This document shows, in pieces, positions 24,597 to 35,854 of a stretch of DNA of 64,000 nucleotides; the first letter of the stretch is position 1; every line of letters begins with the position of its first letter. Position numbers and translations under genes: made by a program. The stretch comes from Gigaspora rosea (Eukaryota; Glomeromycota; Glomeromycetes; Diversisporales; Gigasporaceae), in contig QKWP01000833.1 in assembly GCA_003550325.1 (NCBI GenBank), positions 108,873 to 172,872 on the forward strand. Reading direction: 5' to 3'. A model generated the notes under the pieces. That model ran no database searches. It saw only the letters and a program-made list of their open reading frames with translations, and was not told the DNA's origin.

Positions 24597-24840
24597 TATA
24601 TCTAGCCACACGTACACTTTTGGTGTCCAATTTAAATGGTCCGCCCAAGGGTTCCACACTAGCTGCCATACCTGCAACCCAACTACGAGAATTGCCTATT
24701 TAAACCCTCTGATTCTAGACGAGGATACATCTAGTCACATGTACACTTTTGGTGTCTAATTTAAGTGGTCCACCCAAGGGTTTCATACTAGCTGCCATAC
24801 CTGCAACCCAACTATGCGAATTGCCTATTTAAACCCTCTG
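24597..24840. repeat. Two tandem copies of a 119-bp unit
   Basis: Units starting TAGACGAGGATA at 24597 and 24716 are about 90 per cent alike and share AACCCAACTA, TTGCCTATTTAAACCCTCTG and other blocks. They lie in the 3' part of the minus-strand retroposon. Confidence 0.85.
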
Positions 24841-25123
24841 ATCCATGTTCTGCCTGCCAACCCATCTTGTATCACCAGAACAGACCTGTTACATAAGTCA
24901 GTCAGCAAGTTCCAGATATTTATCCATTGCCTTAGGACCCAGCCGGGTATTCCCGGTCCTGTTATTCTCGACAGGAGACTTGGTAGAGCAGTACCTGTCC
25001 CATATTAGGTATTCACCTACACTTCGGTACTTATCGCTATGATCGAGGCCAATACTTGCGAGACAGGGTTACCCCTGTTCTCTTACCAATACCTACTTCT
25101 GCCCTTGTAAGGTTCGCTCCAAC

Positions 25124-25409
25124 TAGGGTTCCGCAATTTGATTTGATCTTCAAATATTTGAATCAAATATTTGATCAAATTCAAATTCAAATTTGATTAT
25201 ATTTGATTTGATCAAATTCAAATTTGGCCAAATTTGATTTGATTTGACAAATATTTGATTTGATTTGAAAATTACTATTAAAAATTCAAATTCAAATCAA
25301 ATTCAAATCCAAATATTTGAATCAAATCAAATTCAAATCAGGGTCAATTTGATTTGATCAAATTCAAATTGACCCAATATTTGATTTGATTTGAATTTGA
25401 GGAACCCTA
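25124..25409. mobile_element. hAT-type MITE inside retroposon A, duplication GCTCCAAC
   Basis: A 286-bp element made almost wholly of ATTTGATTTG/AAATTCAAAT palindromic units, with ends TAGGGTTCCGCAA and TAGGGTTCCTCAA and the perfect duplication GCTCCAAC (25116-25123, 25410-25417). The second copy at 25846-26131 has identical length. Confidence 0.93.
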
Positions 25410-25845
25410 GCTCCAACCCCGGTACCCACCATCACTTTCCTACCGGTCCTTCACCGGTTTTCCCAGACTTCCAATCCAGTTGGCCTGGAAGGGTTGATCT
25501 ACTCGGCATTAGATGCCTTCATGGTTTTTCTTCCCCTGGTACCTACTTCTATAACATAGATCCTTTTCCTCGGGTACCTGATCCGGCAGCCAGGTTGGTA
25601 GACCTTATCCCTGAGGTCGACGTCCGGTACTTCGGCTCCAGTCCAATATTTCGGTTTTGGTAGTACCGTTGAAAATCTTTGCTACCTCCTTACTTGGGTC
25701 TTGCCAAATGGGTTTCTGTTTTCCTGGTTTCTTGGATTTATCTGTATCACAAGACACAACTTCGCCCGAAAGCTCCCATTCGAGATAGTAACCAAGGACT
25801 ACAGGTAATGTACCCAACCGGTTGACAGGAAACAGTTACCGGAAC

Positions 25846-26131
25846 TAGGGTTCTGCAATTTGATTTGATCTTCAAATATTTGAATCAAATATTTGATCAA
25901 ATTCAAATTCAAATTTGACTATATTTGATTTGATCAAATTCAAATATGGCCAAATTTGATTTAATTTGACAAATATTTGATTTGATTTGAAAATTACTAT
26001 TAAAAATTCAAATTCAAATCAAATTCAAATTCAAATATTTGAATCAAATCAAATTCAAATAAGGGTCAATTTGATTTGATCAAATTCAAATTGATCCAAT
26101 ATTTGATTTGATTTGAATTTGAGGAACCCTA
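25846..26131. mobile_element. Second copy of the same MITE, duplication ACCGGAAC/ACCAGAAC
   Basis: A 286-bp sister of the element at 25124, with 7 of 8 duplication bases matching (25838-25845, 26132-26139). The related retroposon copy at 31561-31600 shows the uninterrupted sequence GTTACCGTAACACAGACC, an empty site. Confidence 0.93.
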
Positions 26132-26170
26132 ACCAGAACACAGGTCTATTTTTTCAAAGCGTCGTCAGTG

Positions 26171-26223
26171 GGATTTGAACCCTAGACCTGCCACTTGGGG
26201 GTGACAACTTACCAACTTCTCTA
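26171..26223 (-). promoter_or_regulatory. tRNA-like internal pol III promoter (A and B boxes)
   Basis: On the minus strand, TAGAGAAGTTGG (26223-26212) matches the A box TRGYNNARNNGG except at one position, and GGTTCAAATCC (26181-26171) matches the B box consensus fully, 30 bases downstream. The flanking arms do not fold into a full tRNA, so this is a tRNA-derived promoter, not a tRNA gene. Confidence 0.8.
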
Positions 26224-26249
26224 AGTCGCTACACAACCCTTATTGATTC

Positions 26250-26916
26250 AATACATCAAACCAACAGATATAATTATTATTTGTTCATTTATATATTTGT
26301 AATAGATTTGGGTACTAAGATATTGGCACATATTTTTTTGTTAGCAAAGAGGATAGCATTGCTATTTTAAAGGTCTTAAAAATTATTCAACAATTTTTGC
26401 AAGCTGCTAAGAACCTATTATATTCTTTAAGACCAAAGCAGTGTAAAGGAAAATAGTATTAGGTTAACTTTCTCAGATCTTAAAAATGCCAAGCAGAAAC
26501 ATGATATAATTTTCTGTACTATACAGCTTGTATAAACTTGCATAAATAAAATATATTGTGATAAGATCCACCAAACAATAATGCAAGCTATTTATAAAAG
26601 AACTAAAATTGATTGTAAAGCTTTAATCTAACAAGCGATTACAGAGTGTTTGATTTCTGCTATCAAACAATATATTTTAAAAAATTATGCAAATAATTCT
26701 TACCAGTAGGTACTTTGGGCATATATGCATTCTTCCCTGCTCTTGCAGGTAACTTCGATGAATTCTATAGAGTTCTACTATTCTGAATTAAAGAGAACAA
26801 CCTCCTGAAAGTATAGCTTAATTGGTGTATATTTTGAAGTTGTAATATAGGATTAATTTTCTAGTAATTTCTGGTTGCAACTTTTATTTAAATTTAGAGA
26901 ATTTGCTTCTTGCCTG
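26250..26916. other. Spacer between two retroposons
   Basis: AT-rich, stop-ridden in all frames. Composition and phrases such as GCAAGCTGCTAAG suggest former coding sequence, but no product is recognisable. Confidence 0.4.
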
Positions 26917-28324
26917 CTTTTAAAAAATTATTATTATTTTTTTTTTTTGTTGTTAAGTTGAGGTCATGCCTCTGGACTTTATTAGATGTATATTGATCAT
27001 TACACATTACTGCTTACAATCTTTGTACTATCTACTTAAGTACCGAGACTTGGACTATTTATCCACGACCTAAACCTACCAGAGCCTGCCATATTCCCAT
27101 TTATATAGCTAGCCTGGTTTTGTACATCCCTTCCCAGCTGCTGATTAGTATTCACATGTCCGCTACTTTACCCACATTTCCTAGTATCGTCACTTCCAAT
27201 TTGGTGTATGTGATTCCAGGTAGGCGCTTTGTGCTTCCAAATTGGTACACCCAAGATTCCTTACTAGCGTACTTCTTGGGAGTTCGTATCTCAAGCCATG
27301 CAGCTGCCTCTACCACATTGGGTAAGTATCTCAAGCCTGCATGCTGCCTCAACTAACCAATTTTCCTGCGACTTCAGAACCCAGGATTTAGCGTTCTGAG
27401 TTCGGAAATATGTAAATGACTGTACTCCCCGCTATGGTGATGAGGTATCTAGGCATGTTTCGCCGCGCCCGGCTGACCCGGCCGAGGCTTCCAGTACCAA
27501 GCAAGTTGGATGGCATCATGAGGCGGCCGGCTGACCCGACTTTCACACCACTACATGCACTTGTACCAGCTATACCCGTATTGGTGGTTCCAAATCCTCT
27601 TAACGTCCTAAGACTCCTATATGCGTGCGGCCAGGGCTCCGTTGGGTCTTGACACGTACACGCCTCCATGCTTCCACTTCTCATTGGCCAGTAAGTTCCG
27701 TCTGCCCTTGCAGGTTCATTCTGATCTCCAGTACTCACATCCAACCCTTATTCCAACTTTTACCGATCTCTCCCAAACTACCAAACCAGTTAGCCCGGAA
27801 GGATTAGTCGGCCCGGCTTTATGCACCTGATGGACTCCCTCTCCTTGGTACCTAATTCCGTAACATAGGTTCTTTTCCTCCAGTACGATTCCGGCGGCCA
27901 GGTTGATGTTCCCTCTTGCCATAGGGCTTTTTCCGTCCGGTTCTTCGGTCTTCAGTCGAAATTCCGGTTTTCTGTAGTACTATTGGAAGATCTTCCTTAC
28001 CTCCTTACTCGGGACTTGCCAAACGGGTTTCAATTGTTCCGGTCCCTTGGATTTGTCTGTGTAACTTACACAACTACGCTGATGCTCCCATTCAAGATAG
28101 TGGTACTAGGGTTGCGGATTATACCTATACCGTATTATACTACTGGTATTATACAAGTATTATACAAGTATTATACATAGATAGCTAGGTATAATACCAG
28201 TAATGTAATATAGCCAATCAAATTGCTAGATTTGTATCTTCGTAAACATGGTTTCAAATATGTATATTCTGATACTATCATTCATATTTTCAACCATTCT
28301 AATTACCTGTATGATAAATATTAT

Positions 28325-28470
28325 ACGACAGTGTGAAACCCGCGATGAAATAGTTATGTTATTGATACAGATCTCCATCTAACTATTCTAAAATAGTACC
28401 CTAACCCTAATTAAGCTAAATCTGCATCATCATCTCAGCGCGGGTTTCACCCTTTTATAATATTATAATT
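28325..28470. mobile_element. Small MITE, CAGGGTGAAA family
   Basis: Inverted ends around GTGTGAAACCCGCG and the matching CGCGGGTTTCACCC enclose a short interior with ACCCTAACCCTAA. Related copies occur at about 50144-50296 and 50572-50738. Target duplication unclear; coordinates approximate. Confidence 0.65.
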
Positions 28471-29190
28471 AAACATTTATTTGCATAATAAATATCATAA
28501 TTAAACATTATTTTCAAGAAATTCATTCTAATAATAACAATCTTAATTATTATTATTGGGTCGTTAGTTCTGAAACCCACTTTAAATTTTAGTAAAACCT
28601 ACTTAAACAATTATGTGAAAATAAAGCTTACCGTATTTGTAATAAAGGTTTCCTATATTATAATTTTAGCATTCGTATAAAATTATTTAAAGTTGTAATA
28701 AATTCTTTACAGAAACTTAAATATCTTAATATGCAATAACTGTTAATTACTATTAAATTTAATCGTAACTACATAATTACTATACAGTTACTGTGCATTA
28801 AGAGTTTCAAAGTTTCTGTATAGCCTTACCAGTGTTAAAAAATAATTTAGCGAAACAAAAAAAATAAATATTACTACTATAATATATCATAGTATAATAT
28901 ATATTAAAGAGATACTATAATAAAGAAAGATAAATTGCTTTTATAATCAATTGTTAAAATTATAATAATAAGAATTATTTTGTTTTAAATAAATTAATGA
29001 GTCAAATCGTAAGAAAAATAATTATAATATAAAACAAGCATAAACAATAATAATTATAATATATATAATTATTATAAATACTACCTTCATTCGCTTGTTA
29101 AATCGTAATAAAAAGAAATTACATAACATTCCTGCCAAGTGTATTAAGCTATTATTATTTTTTCAAATAAACTATCTTATCATTATTAAT

Positions 29191-31157
29191 ATGCCACAAA
29201 AAAGTAAAATTTGGGATTATTGGAATATTTTGCCGCTTCAAGAATTAAGTCAGCTTAATAGTTGTAGCGAAACATCAAGTAATGATAAAGATGATACAGA
29301 AGATTTTGTTTCTTCTTCATCAAATACTCAAGATCAGAAAGACGCCAAAAAATTACATCCACCTGTAAAATGTAAATACTGCCCTAAAAAATTCAAACGC
29401 AGACTTGCAACTCGTATGCAAAATCATACTAATAATTGTTTAAATGCACCTGAATCAGCAAAAACTATCAAAAAACCAAAGTTGCAAGATTCAGATTTAA
29501 CTCAACAAAGTACTATAGTAAGTTATATTGATCGAATGGATCATAATGGAATATCAAATATAGATTATAAATTTGCTAAAGCAATTTATGCTTCGGGTAT
29601 TTCTCTTAGTACATTTAAAAATCCTTTTTGGGTAGAATTTTTTTATGCTCTTCGACCATCATTTAAAATTCCTAATCGAGATAAATTATCAATGGAGCTG
29701 TTAGAAAATGTATATGAAGATATTAAAAATGATGTTAAACATAAAATAGATAATACACAAAATCTTACTATGGTCTCCATGGTTGGTCAAATGTCAAACG
29801 TGAAGCAGTTCAAAATTTCATTATTTGTTTACCTAATCCGGTTTTTTATGATGCAATTTTTTCTGAAGAAGCTCGTCATACAGGGGAGTGGATTGCAACC
29901 CAAATTATTACAAAAATGGAAGAAGTAGGAATTCATAAATTTTCATCAGTTATTACAGATAAGGCAGCCAACATGAAAGCTGCTTGGAAAATAATTGAAG
30001 AAAAATATCCTCATATTATTTGTCTTGGATGCTCTTCACATGTTATTAATTTACTAATTGGTGATATTTTAAAAATAGATGAAATTAAAATAGTTTTAGA
30101 AGATGTCAAAACAGTTGTTAAATATTTTAAAGATCATCAAGTTTAAATGGCAAAATTACAGCGTATTCAAAAAGAAAATTATGGTAAAGAAATTGCTCTT
30201 GTTCTTCCTGTGATTACACGATGGGGTACACATCTTGATTGCATTAAAACTCTTATAGAATCACAAACAGCAATTCAACAAATGATTTATGATCAAAGTA
30301 CAACATCATTAGAAGCAAGAATTAAAGTACAATTACATTCAAACGAATTTTGGAATAACCTTAAAATTATTATTAGAATTCTTAAACCAATTGTAGCTGC
30401 TTTAAAAGCATTCGAAGCTGATAACTCAACAATTTCAACAACTTATTCCCGATTTAATATGATTTTAACTGAAATCCAAAAAATTGATTGTAGTTATTCA
30501 GCAGAAATTCAACAAAAAATTCAAAATCGTTGGAATTATATCTACTATCCTATTATGACTATCGCATTTATATTAGATCCAAATTATCTTGAAGAGAGCA
30601 AAAAAAATAATAATGAATCTGATTGTTTCTCAACATTTGCAAACTTTATTTCCTCAAAGTATCCTACCGAAGAAGCATCTAGAATCTATGCTGAATTATT
30701 AAAATTTCGTAACAAACAAATGCCATATAATAATGAATTAATTTGGAATTCGGCTGTTCATCTTAACCCTTCAACTTGGTGGTCTTCTTGGCCTTTATCA
30801 AAGCTTGAAAAACTTGCAATTCGTATCTTGTCAATTCCAACTTCATCTGCTTCTGCAGAACGCAATTATTCTAATTTTGGATACATTCATTCAAAAACTA
30901 GAAATTGTTTAAAAAATGAGCGGGTAAAAAAATTAGTTTATATTTATAGTAACTTAAGAATGCATTACACAAAAAAAGAACATATTATCAAACATAATAA
31001 AAATGAAAATAATGAAGTTTTGGGTGAAGAAGATTATATCAATAATGAAAATGCTGAAGAAGATTATGTCAATAATGAAAACACTGAAGACGATTATATC
31101 AATAACGAAAATGCTAAAAATGATTTTAATTTAAATAATGATGATATATTTATTTAA
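29191..31157 (+). pseudogene. hAT transposase with frameshift and in-frame stop
   Basis: The first part (29191-about 29780) has an N-terminal BED-type zinc finger (CKYCPKKF ... HTNNC, residues about 66-88 from this ATG). The RNase H-like core follows, but the frame is lost near 29770-29785 by a small indel and resumes in another frame (ITDKAANMKAAW, CSSHVINLLIGD at 29950-30060). A TAA stop at 30144-30146 separates the next part, which stays in that frame to 31157. That part carries TRWGTHLDC and the hAT C-terminal dimerisation motif (WWSSWPLSKLEKLAIRILSI ... SAERNYSNFG). The tail has acidic Asn/Glu repeats. With a frameshift and a stop the protein should be inactive. Confidence 0.9.
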
Positions 31158-31688
31158 AAATTTTTAACTTTTTTTATATAGTTATATATGAATGCTATTA
31201 ACTATATCTGATATATTAAATTTTTTTACTTTTTTTGTTTTTTTATATAGTTATATATAAACGCTATTTAACTATACGTATATGATATATTAAATGTTTC
31301 TTTTTTTCATTTTTTATATATAGTTATATATAAACGCTATATATTAACTATATCTGATATATTAATTTTTTTTTAAATAAAATATTATATGTACTTGTCA
31401 TATGTATATCATTTAATTTTATATATATTTTTATTATCTATACTATACGGTATAATACAATATGATACCTAGTATTATACTAGCTATTTTTATTATACCG
31501 GTATAATCGCAATCCTAGGTGGTACCAAGATTACAGGTAATATACCCGACTGATCGATGAACAAATGTTACCGTAACACAGACCTATTTTTCAATTCGTC
31601 TCCAGTGGAACTTGAACTTTAGACCTGTTGTTTGGGGTGACAACCAGACAGCTTCTCTATGTCGTCACACCCTCTTTTAAAAAATTAT

Positions 31689-32250
31689 GTAGTTGATCTA
31701 TTTTATAGATTATATTAAAATTTTGTTAGCCAGTTAACTGATCGAAGATAATTAACTTTTGGTCTAAAGTAATTATTTATATATAATTATAGTTATTTTT
31801 TATATAGTTTTATTAAAATTTTAATGGCTTTTATGAAGTAATTAATTATGTTCAATGTGGGCTCGTATTAATTTTTCTTTCAAAAAAATAACTAAATTAA
31901 TAAACTTAATCAAAATTTAAAAACCAAAAAAAAAAAAGAGTAAATAACTACTTCTCTAACCTAGTATCAAACTTATGTCCTTAGATAACAAAAAGATTTA
32001 ACTTAAGATACCTTCATATAAAAACATAATTAAATGGATACTCTTTGTCATAATTATGGATTTTAAATAGATATGAGCATTCTGAACTTTGAGAGTTTGG
32101 GCATAATTATTAAAAAAGTATTAATGTAAATTAAGTTACCTTCATATAAAAACATAATTAAATAGATACTCTGTCATAATTATGGATTTTAAATAGATAT
32201 GAGCATTCTGAACTTTGAGAGTTTAGGCATAATTATTAAAAAAGTATTAA
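31689..32250. other. AT-rich spacer with a direct duplication
   Basis: No gene. A block of about 120 bp (CTTCATATAAAAACATAATT onwards) is repeated nearly exactly at about 32010-32120 and 32143-32256. Confidence 0.6.
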
Positions 32251-33149
32251 TGTAAATAAAAAGAAAAAAGTTATTGAATTATACTTGAAAGCTACAATAG
32301 ACAATATTGATATTTGTTATGAAGATGGAATTGGTATTAAAAGGAATTAGCATAAAATATTCATGTATTATCAAAATTTGCTAATACAAATTATATACAA
32401 GAAACATTTAATACTTGTTATTTTTGTCACAGTAAAATTGAAGTTAAAAGACTTAGTGAGTAAACTAAGAAAAAATATACCATATATACTATTAGATAAG
32501 TTGGTACTTAAACTTTTTCTAGTTCTTAAAATTTAAAATTTTGGCAGTCTTGTATTTATATTTAATATCTCAAATATAGGCTATGTTATTGCAACAAATA
32601 ATATTGGTATATGTTATAAAGATAGAATTGGTATTAAAAAGATCAATAGAAGATATATCAAAAATCTGCTAATATGAATCATATACAAAAAACCTTTATT
32701 GCTAGTTATTGTTAAAAAGTGAAGTTGGTATTAAAAAGCTTTACAAGTGTTTCAAGAAGAAATATACCATATATACTATTAGATAAGTTGGTGTTTAAAC
32801 TTTTCTGGTTCTCAGAATTCAGAATTCCAGCAGTTATATATTTATAATTATACTTGAACACCTAAACATAGATATGCTGCTGCAATAAATGATATTGATA
32901 CTTGTTATAAAGATAGGATCAGTATTGAAAGTGATCAATATAAAGCATTCATGTATTATTAAAAAATTTGTTAATATAATTATGTATAAGGAACCTTTCA
33001 TGCAGGTTATTGTTAAAAAGTAAATTTGGAGTTAAAAAGACTTTGTGAGTGTTTCAAGAACTATGTATATTATTGGATAAGTTAGTGCTTAAACTTTTCT
33101 GGTTCTCAAAATTCAACAATTCTAAAAGTCATATACTTGAATGCCTTAA

Positions 33150-34183
33150 GAGTAGAGTGAACATAGATCATTTTTAATAGTGATCACGTTGTAAATATAT
33201 GAAATCAGATGATCAACCAATTAGGATTGTAAACAATATAGATTCAACTAATCAGAATTAATGATTTTTGTGCAATCTAAGAAAATTTGAGGGCATCTAA
33301 GTTTTTTTTACCAATATATAAAGGTAGAATTTTTCAAATGATATAGAGTTTGAAATTTTACTATAACAAATAAGAAGCTTCAAATTATATGGCACGAAAT
33401 TTTGGGGAATATTGGCTATAATTCTAAAAAGTTTTATTAGAAGCATATGTTTGCTTTTTATATAAAATTTTGTATTACTTTAACTTACTATTGCCTTTCA
33501 CCTACACAATCTACACTATTCAATACTACAACTTTCTATACTACAATCTAGGGTTATATTTCAAAATCACTTATCAATATTATATCTCAACATACTATTT
33601 ATAAAAATACAGCTAATACTACTATTAAGCTTCTTCTACTACTTTCACAAAGGATTCACGAACAATTATGAAAACCATACTTTATGAATTTAGTGCATTG
33701 GAAATCTATACAAGCTCTACCCCAACCCTATACAATATCTACTAAACCTTTATATACTCTGCATTATAACAGAACTCTATATACTTATAGCTGTATCTGT
33801 GGCTTACCAGAACAACAACACGAAAACAACAATAGCACATGCCTTCTTTGGGCTTAGCACTTAGAAAAATAGAAATCTGATCACTCAACTAGAAAAAATA
33901 TATTTCTCCAACTAACTCTATTCTCCATATTCAAATCTAGGTGAGTTTTAACCACTCTAGTAGGTTTAGGTTGCAAATAAATTAGATAGAAATTAGAAAT
34001 AACTCTATCTATAGTCTGAGTCTTAATTTTTGTATAATTAATAATTGTAATCTAAAAAACTCTATGAGGAATCTCGCACATTTTATTAATAAAGATAAAG
34101 GCAAAACCTCACCTCAATACTAAAAAAAAATTTTTGTATTACTGCATAAATCATATGAAAATTGATCTACATTTATCCTACCC
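33150..34183. mobile_element. TTAA-bounded element, copy 1, with retroposon inside
   Basis: Bounded by TTAA (33146-33149, 34184-34187). Ends resemble GAGTAGAGTG and GGGTAGGATAAATGTAGATC read inward. Without the 652-bp retroposon and its 12-bp duplication it is about 370 bp, the size of copies at 42144 and 43283. TTAA duplication is typical of piggyBac elements. Confidence 0.85.
33480..34131 (+). mobile_element. Poly-A retroposed sequence, duplication TTTTGTATTACT
   Basis: A 652-bp insert flanked by a perfect 12-bp repeat (33468-33479, 34132-34143) and ending in nine A. An AATAAA lies about 25 bp before the tail, as in a polyadenylated transcript. The interior is rich in CTATACTA/CAACTA motifs without a long frame. 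It may be a retroposed mRNA or a truncated LINE; origin unknown. Confidence 0.75.
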
Positions 34184-34399
34184 TTAAACATAAGTTATAT
34201 AATCACAATGAACAATATTGGTATTTGTTATAAAAATAAAATCTGTATTAAGGATAGGGTAAATGTAAATCATTTTTCATATGATCTGCACAGTATTACA
34301 GATTATAAAAATTCACTACAAGCAAAATTTTTTAATGCTTTAACGAATTTTTACCAAAATTTTACAACGTGCAAATAAGAACTTTCTATTTATAGTAAT

Positions 34400-35499
34400 T
34401 TTTTTTTTTTTTAGAATTCGGCAGTCATGCCACAACTTTATTTTATCAATTATGTAACCCCGGTACAACATGATTACCTACTTTGAGGTTAAAATACTAA
34501 AGTGCGACCCACCCAGATGTCTTAAAGATCCTTAAATGTGATCTGCTATATCAAATATTTCTCTTATCGAAACCCCTCATCTCAATAGATTTAGAGTATC
34601 CGAATCACCAATTGGAGTTTGCCGCCTGTCATAACCACCTACTTTTTAAACCTTTTCTCCTAACTTCTCGAGTAACAGGATTCTACCAGAAAACAAAAAA
34701 ATATAAAGAAAATAAAAGGAAAAATAAAATGGGGGAAATTCACGCAACCTAAACGAAAAACCTAAGTAATATAAAATGAAATGAAAAGAAAGAAGAAGAA
34801 GGCACAAAGTAAGCGACTATGATAGCACTATTTACGGCTGTGCACGACGGTAAAAATTATATAATACTGTGCAAGGAAACGCCTCATTTAAGTAATATAT
34901 ACAGATTAAGAAAAAAAACTACGCCTAATAGAACGTTCTAGAAAGAAATTTCATCTTGAAATCTACTCCAAAAACCCTCATGTGGCGTTCACTGTTTATC
35001 TTGAAAGACCCGATTTCACTTGTGACTTGATTTTGATTTGGTAGGCGCATTCCCGATTTGGAAGGAATAAACAATGCTGATCTTTTGGAGGGGGTAAACC
35101 AAAATACCCACTTTTTTGAAATTTCGAAAAGACCAAAGGGGGTAGGGAAGAAGCACCAAACTTAAAGGACTTTGACAGAGTTACGCTATATAAAATAATA
35201 TATCTAACCAAGCCTTTACTTCTATTTTCATATCCATAGGACTTGACAAAGCTCCAGAGTTTCTCTACTACATCTTTGCTCGATAGTACCAAGGCCCACT
35301 AAGGTGCCTCGCTTAAAAGTCTGCATATCTTTTTCATCGCTATTTTAGGAGCAGAACATCCAGTAAGTGGACTTTGTACCTGAAAGCAGCTTTGGTGAAG
35401 TTTTGTTGCGTATAGATATATTAACTATAGAGTTTTCATAGGTCAGATTTCTTGAAAAATTTGGTACGAGAGATCGTTGGAAAGAGTTGTTAATATATG
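34400..35499 (-). mobile_element. Long non-coding retroposon, family C copy 2
   Basis: 1100 bp, minus orientation. Poly-T (34400-34412) is the tail, and a perfect 12-bp duplication ATTTATAGTAAT lies at 34388-34399 and 35500-35511. The head (AACAACTCTTTCCAACGATC on the minus strand) and the 3' stem-loop GGCATGACTGCCGAATTC match copy 1. The 98-aa minus frame (34996-35292) is not maintained in the other copies. Confidence 0.9.
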
Positions 35500-35695
35500 A
35501 TTTATAGTAATAATAATTTTGAAACTTGTTTTATTTGAGAAAATTCCTTTCGAATATTACTGAAATATTTGGTCCCTTTGTATTACTTGAGAAAAATATA
35601 GAGCCATTTGGGAAAACTTCAGTAATATTTGAAGTGGAATTTTTTCAAATAAAACAAGTTTCGAAATTATTATTACTATAAATAGAAAGTTCTTA

Positions 35696-35854
35696 GGGCG
35701 CTAACATTTATTATCTAATATCCATTTACTATAGAGGCTTATCCCCCACTCCTAGGTAAGATTTTTGGTGAATTTAATTGGCTAAAATTTTTATAGAGGT
35801 AAGATTTGGCTTGATCTCCCAACCCTTAAAATATTACCTAATAAATGTTAGCAC
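35696..35854. mobile_element. Small MITE with 5-bp duplication TCTTA
   Basis: A 159-bp element with inverted ends around GGCGCTAACATTTATTA and GTGCTAACATTTATTA, duplication TCTTA (35691-35695, 35855-35859). The opposite arm of the host palindrome (near 34370-34390) reads straight through, confirming insertion and duplication length. Confidence 0.85.

Larger units (their letters stand above)
24487..26234 (-). mobile_element. tRNA-headed long retroposon, family A copy 1
   Basis: Minus orientation. The 15-base T run (24487-24501) is the poly-A tail, and the head at 26234 carries tRNA-like pol III promoter boxes. Near-perfect 15-bp target duplications (14 of 15 match) flank it at 24472-24486 and 26235-26249. 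Two 286-bp MITEs interrupt it; without them and their duplications it is about 1160 bp. The body is clearly GC-richer than the surroundings and has no convincing frame (a 70-aa minus frame at 25605-25817 is not kept in copy 2). A tandem duplication of about 119 bp lies near the 3' end (24597-24840). It is closely related to 26932-31673. Confidence 0.88.
28107..31517 (+). mobile_element. Full-length but inactive hAT transposon
   Basis: 3411 bp, with inverted ends TAGGGTTGCGGATTATACC and TAGGATTGCGATTATACC, flanked by AGTGGTAC/GGTGGTAC (28099-28106, 31518-31525; 7 of 8 match). It interrupts retroposon A copy 2; copy 1 shows the unbroken counterpart near 25783-25805. It encodes a broken hAT transposase and carries a small MITE (about 28325-28470). 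Confidence 0.92.
26932..31673 (-). mobile_element. tRNA-headed long retroposon, family A copy 2, with hAT insert
   Basis: Minus orientation, with poly-T (26937-26948) as the tail. Flanked by a perfect 15-bp duplication CTTTTAAAAAATTAT (26917-26931, 31674-31688). Removal of the hAT element and one duplication leaves about 1323 bp. The head (31673 inward) resembles copy 1, with a weaker B box (plus strand 31608-31619). A GAGGCATGACCTC stem-loop precedes the tail. No conserved frame. Confidence 0.87.

Noticed and set aside
26171..26234. A true tRNA gene on the minus strand
   Set aside because: A and B boxes are present but the acceptor, D and T stems do not pair properly and the sequence continues into a 1.1-kb repeated body; better explained as a tRNA-derived retroposon head.
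27120..28180. Several overlapping 60-118-aa frames on both strands
   Set aside because: They arise because the retroposon body is GC-richer and has few stops; none is preserved in the sister copy.
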